A stretch of 64,000 nt of DNA from Aquificota bacterium. Lineage in GTDB: Bacteria; Aquificota; Aquificia; Aquificales; Aquificaceae. Every line of letters starts with the position of its first letter. Within the stretch, counting starts at the first letter, position 1. Under the pieces are notes generated by a model. The model saw nothing but the letters and a program-made list of their open reading frames with translations. It made no database searches and had not been told where the DNA came from. Made by a program: the position numbers and the translations under genes. The DNA lies in NCBI GenBank assembly GCA_018771605.1, contig CP076324.1, forward strand, positions 310,001 through 374,000, read 5' to 3'. Shown piece after piece: positions 62,085-64,000 of this stretch.

Positions 62085-62780
62085 ATGGGGGCTAAAAAAG
62101 CCATCATCACAGGAGGAAGTAAGGGAATAGGAAGGGCTATGGTGGAGAGATTACTAAGGGATGGTTGGGAGGTTTGCACCTGCTCAAGAAAGGAAGAGGA
62201 CCTAATAAAACTAAAGCATGAACTTGGTAATCCTGAGGGCCTTTATATAAAGGCTTGTGATGTAGGAGATAGAAGGTCTGCAAAGGAGTTTGTAGATTTC
62301 TGTGTGGAAAAATTGAAGAAAATAGGCCTTCTTGTTAACAACGCCAGCATCCTTGGAGAAAGGTTATCCATAGAGGACTATCCTGAAGAAGTGTGGGAGG
62401 AGGTTATAAGGGTGAATATAAACGGTGTCTTTTATATAACCAAGTATGCCCTTCCTTACATGTCTGAAGGTTCTGTGATAGTAAACATGTCTTCCGGTGC
62501 AGGCAAGAGGCCAGCTCCCTATTGGGGAGCCTATGCTGTTTCCAAGTTCGGTGTGGAGGGCTTTAGCCTCCTTTTGGCAGAGGAGTTAAAGGGGAAAGGT
62601 ATTAGAGTCTATGCCCTAAACCCAGGCGCTACAAGGACCCAGATGAGGGCAAAGGCATACCCTCAAGAGGACCCAAATACACTAAAACCTCCAGAAAAGG
62701 TGGCGGAATTTATGCTAAAGCTCATAAGCTCTAAAGTTCCAAGTGGTTCTTACGATTATAAGGATATTAGGGATGTATAA
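62085..62780 (+). CDS. Short-chain dehydrogenase/reductase
   Basis: 231 residues, classical SDR. TGGSKGIGRA binds the cofactor, NNASILG follows, the catalytic Ser is in VNMSSGAG and Tyr-x3-Lys is YAVSK. The Lys/Arg environment after TGGSKGIG and the SRKEED at strand 2 favour NADPH. Substrate unknown; related to 3-oxoacyl-ACP reductase-like enzymes. Overlaps the following gene by 8 nt. Confidence 0.9.
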   Translation: MGAKKAIITGGSKGIGRAMVERLLRDGWEVCTCSRKEEDLIKLKHELGNPEGLYIKACDVGDRRSAKEFVDFCVEKLKKIGLLVNNASILGERLSIEDYPEEVWEEVIRVNINGVFYITKYALPYMSEGSVIVNMSSGAGKRPAPYWGAYAVSKFGVEGFSLLLAEELKGKGIRVYALNPGATRTQMRAKAYPQEDPNTLKPPEKVAEFMLKLISSKVPSGSYDYKDIRDV

Positions 62781-64000
62781 ATACAAAGTTGTTGGGCTTA
62801 TCATTTTTGGCTCATTGATTACTCTATTTTCCTATATAATCAGAGATAAGGTTATATTAGAGTGGCCAATTTTCGCTTTTTTAATGGCATTATCACGCAT
62901 AACATCCTTCTCTTTACTCTTTTTTACTACCATTCTGCTTTTGGCTTTAGGTAAAAGGTTTATAAGCAAAAGGTTTTATTGGTTTGGATTGTTCCTTGTT
63001 TTTTCTTTAATTCCGGACCTTTTCCATATACTGTTCCTTTTAGGTGAAAGAAATAGAACGGCATATCTCTATCTACTATCAGAAATCTTTCTATTCTTAG
63101 CCCTATTCATACTTGTTTTTTACCACAAAATTACCAATTGGTTATCCATAAAGGTTTATGGTCTTGTATTGACCTTTTCCATACTATCCTCAATTTATGT
63201 AATACTCTTCTACAACACCCTTCCGCCCCTTTACATAGAGAATGTAGGCACGCCTCTTTATAGAGATGTATCTGAATTAATATTTGCGCTTGTTTACGTC
63301 TATCTTGCCTTCTATGTTGTAAAGAATAAAATCCTGGGAGAAAAAAGTTCTTGGTGTATCTTCCTGTCTTTAGTATTTTTATCCCTTTCTTCTATAAGCT
63401 TGGCACTTTACCAATACATTTACGACATTATGATAGTTATTTCCTCTTTTCATAGGCTTTTTGCTTATGTGTTTCTTATTTATGTAATTCTTTATATCAA
63501 TTTGAGAAGAGAGGCTATTGACATAATAAATGAGATGATAGGTATCCTTAAAGATATACTACGAATAAAACCTATAAAAGAAGGAAGCCTTTACCTTTTG
63601 AAGCTTGAACATGGTTTTAGGTATTTGATAAAAGCTCTCTTCCTTTATGATTTGGAAAAGGGCAAGCCTGTGGCTATTGTATATGGTCCAGAACGCTCAG
63701 ATGTGCCTATAATTGACACAAGTAGCATTAAGAAGCTAATTAAAGACTTTGGAGGTCAATACTTTCATAAGAATGTTCACTATAATCTATATGAGAACTA
63801 TCTTATCGTAAGCCTTCTAAAGGCTTATCCAGAAAGCCCATTGGCAAAGCTTCATGTGCTTAACACAGAAAGGACCATACTTGGATATCTACTAAACTGG
63901 ATAAACTTTGACAAGCTTATAGAGGAGAAAACAAGGGAGCTTGATAGGTTATACCTTCTTTTGGAGACTTCCGAGTATGCTACACAGGCATACAACAACA
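62773..64000 (+). CDS. Multi-pass membrane sensor, C-terminus outside the window
   Basis: At least 409 codons, open to the window edge. About eight membrane helices fill the first ~250 residues, followed by a soluble domain (from about LKIEHGFRYLIKALFLYD-like sequence, near residue 270) and a coiled coil (EEKTRELDRLYLLLE) that usually leads into a histidine kinase or GGDEF domain. So it is probably a signal-transduction protein with an unknown input. The ATG at 62773 overlaps the SDR end. Confidence 0.65.
   Translation, partial: MYKYKVVGLIIFGSLITLFSYIIRDKVILEWPIFAFLMALSRITSFSLLFFTTILLLALGKRFISKRFYWFGLFLVFSLIPDLFHILFLLGERNRTAYLYLLSEIFLFLALFILVFYHKITNWLSIKVYGLVLTFSILSSIYVILFYNTLPPLYIENVGTPLYRDVSELIFALVYVYLAFYVVKNKILGEKSSWCIFLSLVFLSLSSISLALYQYIYDIMIVISSFHRLFAYVFLIYVILYINLRREAIDIINEMIGILKDILRIKPIKEGSLYLLKLEHGFRYLIKALFLYDLEKGKPVAIVYGPERSDVPIIDTSSIKKLIKDFGGQYFHKNVHYNLYENYLIVSLLKAYPESPLAKLHVLNTERTILGYLLNWINFDKLIEEKTRELDRLYLLLETSEYATQAYNN

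Overview
The window looks like chromosome of a thermophilic, chemolithotrophic member of the Aquificales (Aquificaceae-like). Reasons: a MnmC2-only tRNA methyltransferase, a two-domain protein disulfide oxidoreductase with CESC and CGYC sites, an archaeal-type RNA ligase with its PIN-domain partner, archaemetzincin, an archaeal-type class I aldolase, Lys/Glu-rich proteins, very tight gene packing with ATGA overlaps, and unrelated pathways mixed within single transcription units. Genus cannot be fixed from sequence alone.

Layout. 1-9000: BamA-type outer-membrane insertase; a leftward aa3-type cytochrome oxidase operon (coxC, SCO, coxB, coxA, a tiny membrane ORF); a pentaheme lipoprotein; tRNA-Phe lying antisense to the 3' end of mnmC2. 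9100-14075: K+ uptake (trkH/trkA) and a MacA/MacB/LolD-like ABC efflux set. 14295-14854: a CRISPR array of 8 repeats with a consensus promoter and no cas genes nearby. 14860-20430: sugar mutase, SPFH protein, RNA ligase plus PIN partner, IS copy A and a coiled-coil membrane protein. 20600-27400: hslO, then rpsB-tsf-pyrH-frr-tatB-tatC-epimerase-pyrD. 27700-32700: a leftward unit for sulfur/Fe-S handling (IscU, PP-loop thiolase, TusA-like, DUF1858-like, Nfu), aroE and an O-antigen ligase-like protein. 32660-37710: polyprenol-kinase-like protein, class I aldolase with a structured leader, fabI, purL, lspA. 37730-40200: flippase-like and FAD proteins and broken IS copy B. 40260-49800: small operons (HIT, orphan ABC ATPase, flgM, ruvX, mltG, archaemetzincin, atpA, smpB, TPR and Sel1 proteins). 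49850-50820: IS copy C. 50900-64000: lysC, heptose kinase, pgk, inositol phosphatase, stress protein, TPR, LptF/G-like, a secreted Lys/Glu-rich peptide, disulfide oxidoreductase, SDR, and a membrane sensor cut by the window edge.

Most notable: (1) three near-identical 966-968 bp insertion sequences, each flanked by unusually long (22-27 bp) direct repeats that duplicate promoter-like AT-rich sequence next to a host gene; (2) structured mRNA leaders ahead of rpsB and of the class I aldolase gene, which share an identical 14-nt promoter core, a CTTTCCC/GGGAAAG helix and a TGGCAAAAC block before the start. The aldolase leader has mutually exclusive pairings reaching into the start-codon region and also contains a 53-codon ORF coupled to the aldolase start; (3) a 31-nt solo repeat that resembles the IS ends; (4) several near-leaderless promoters. 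All functional statements come from reading motifs and family knowledge; no database search was run.
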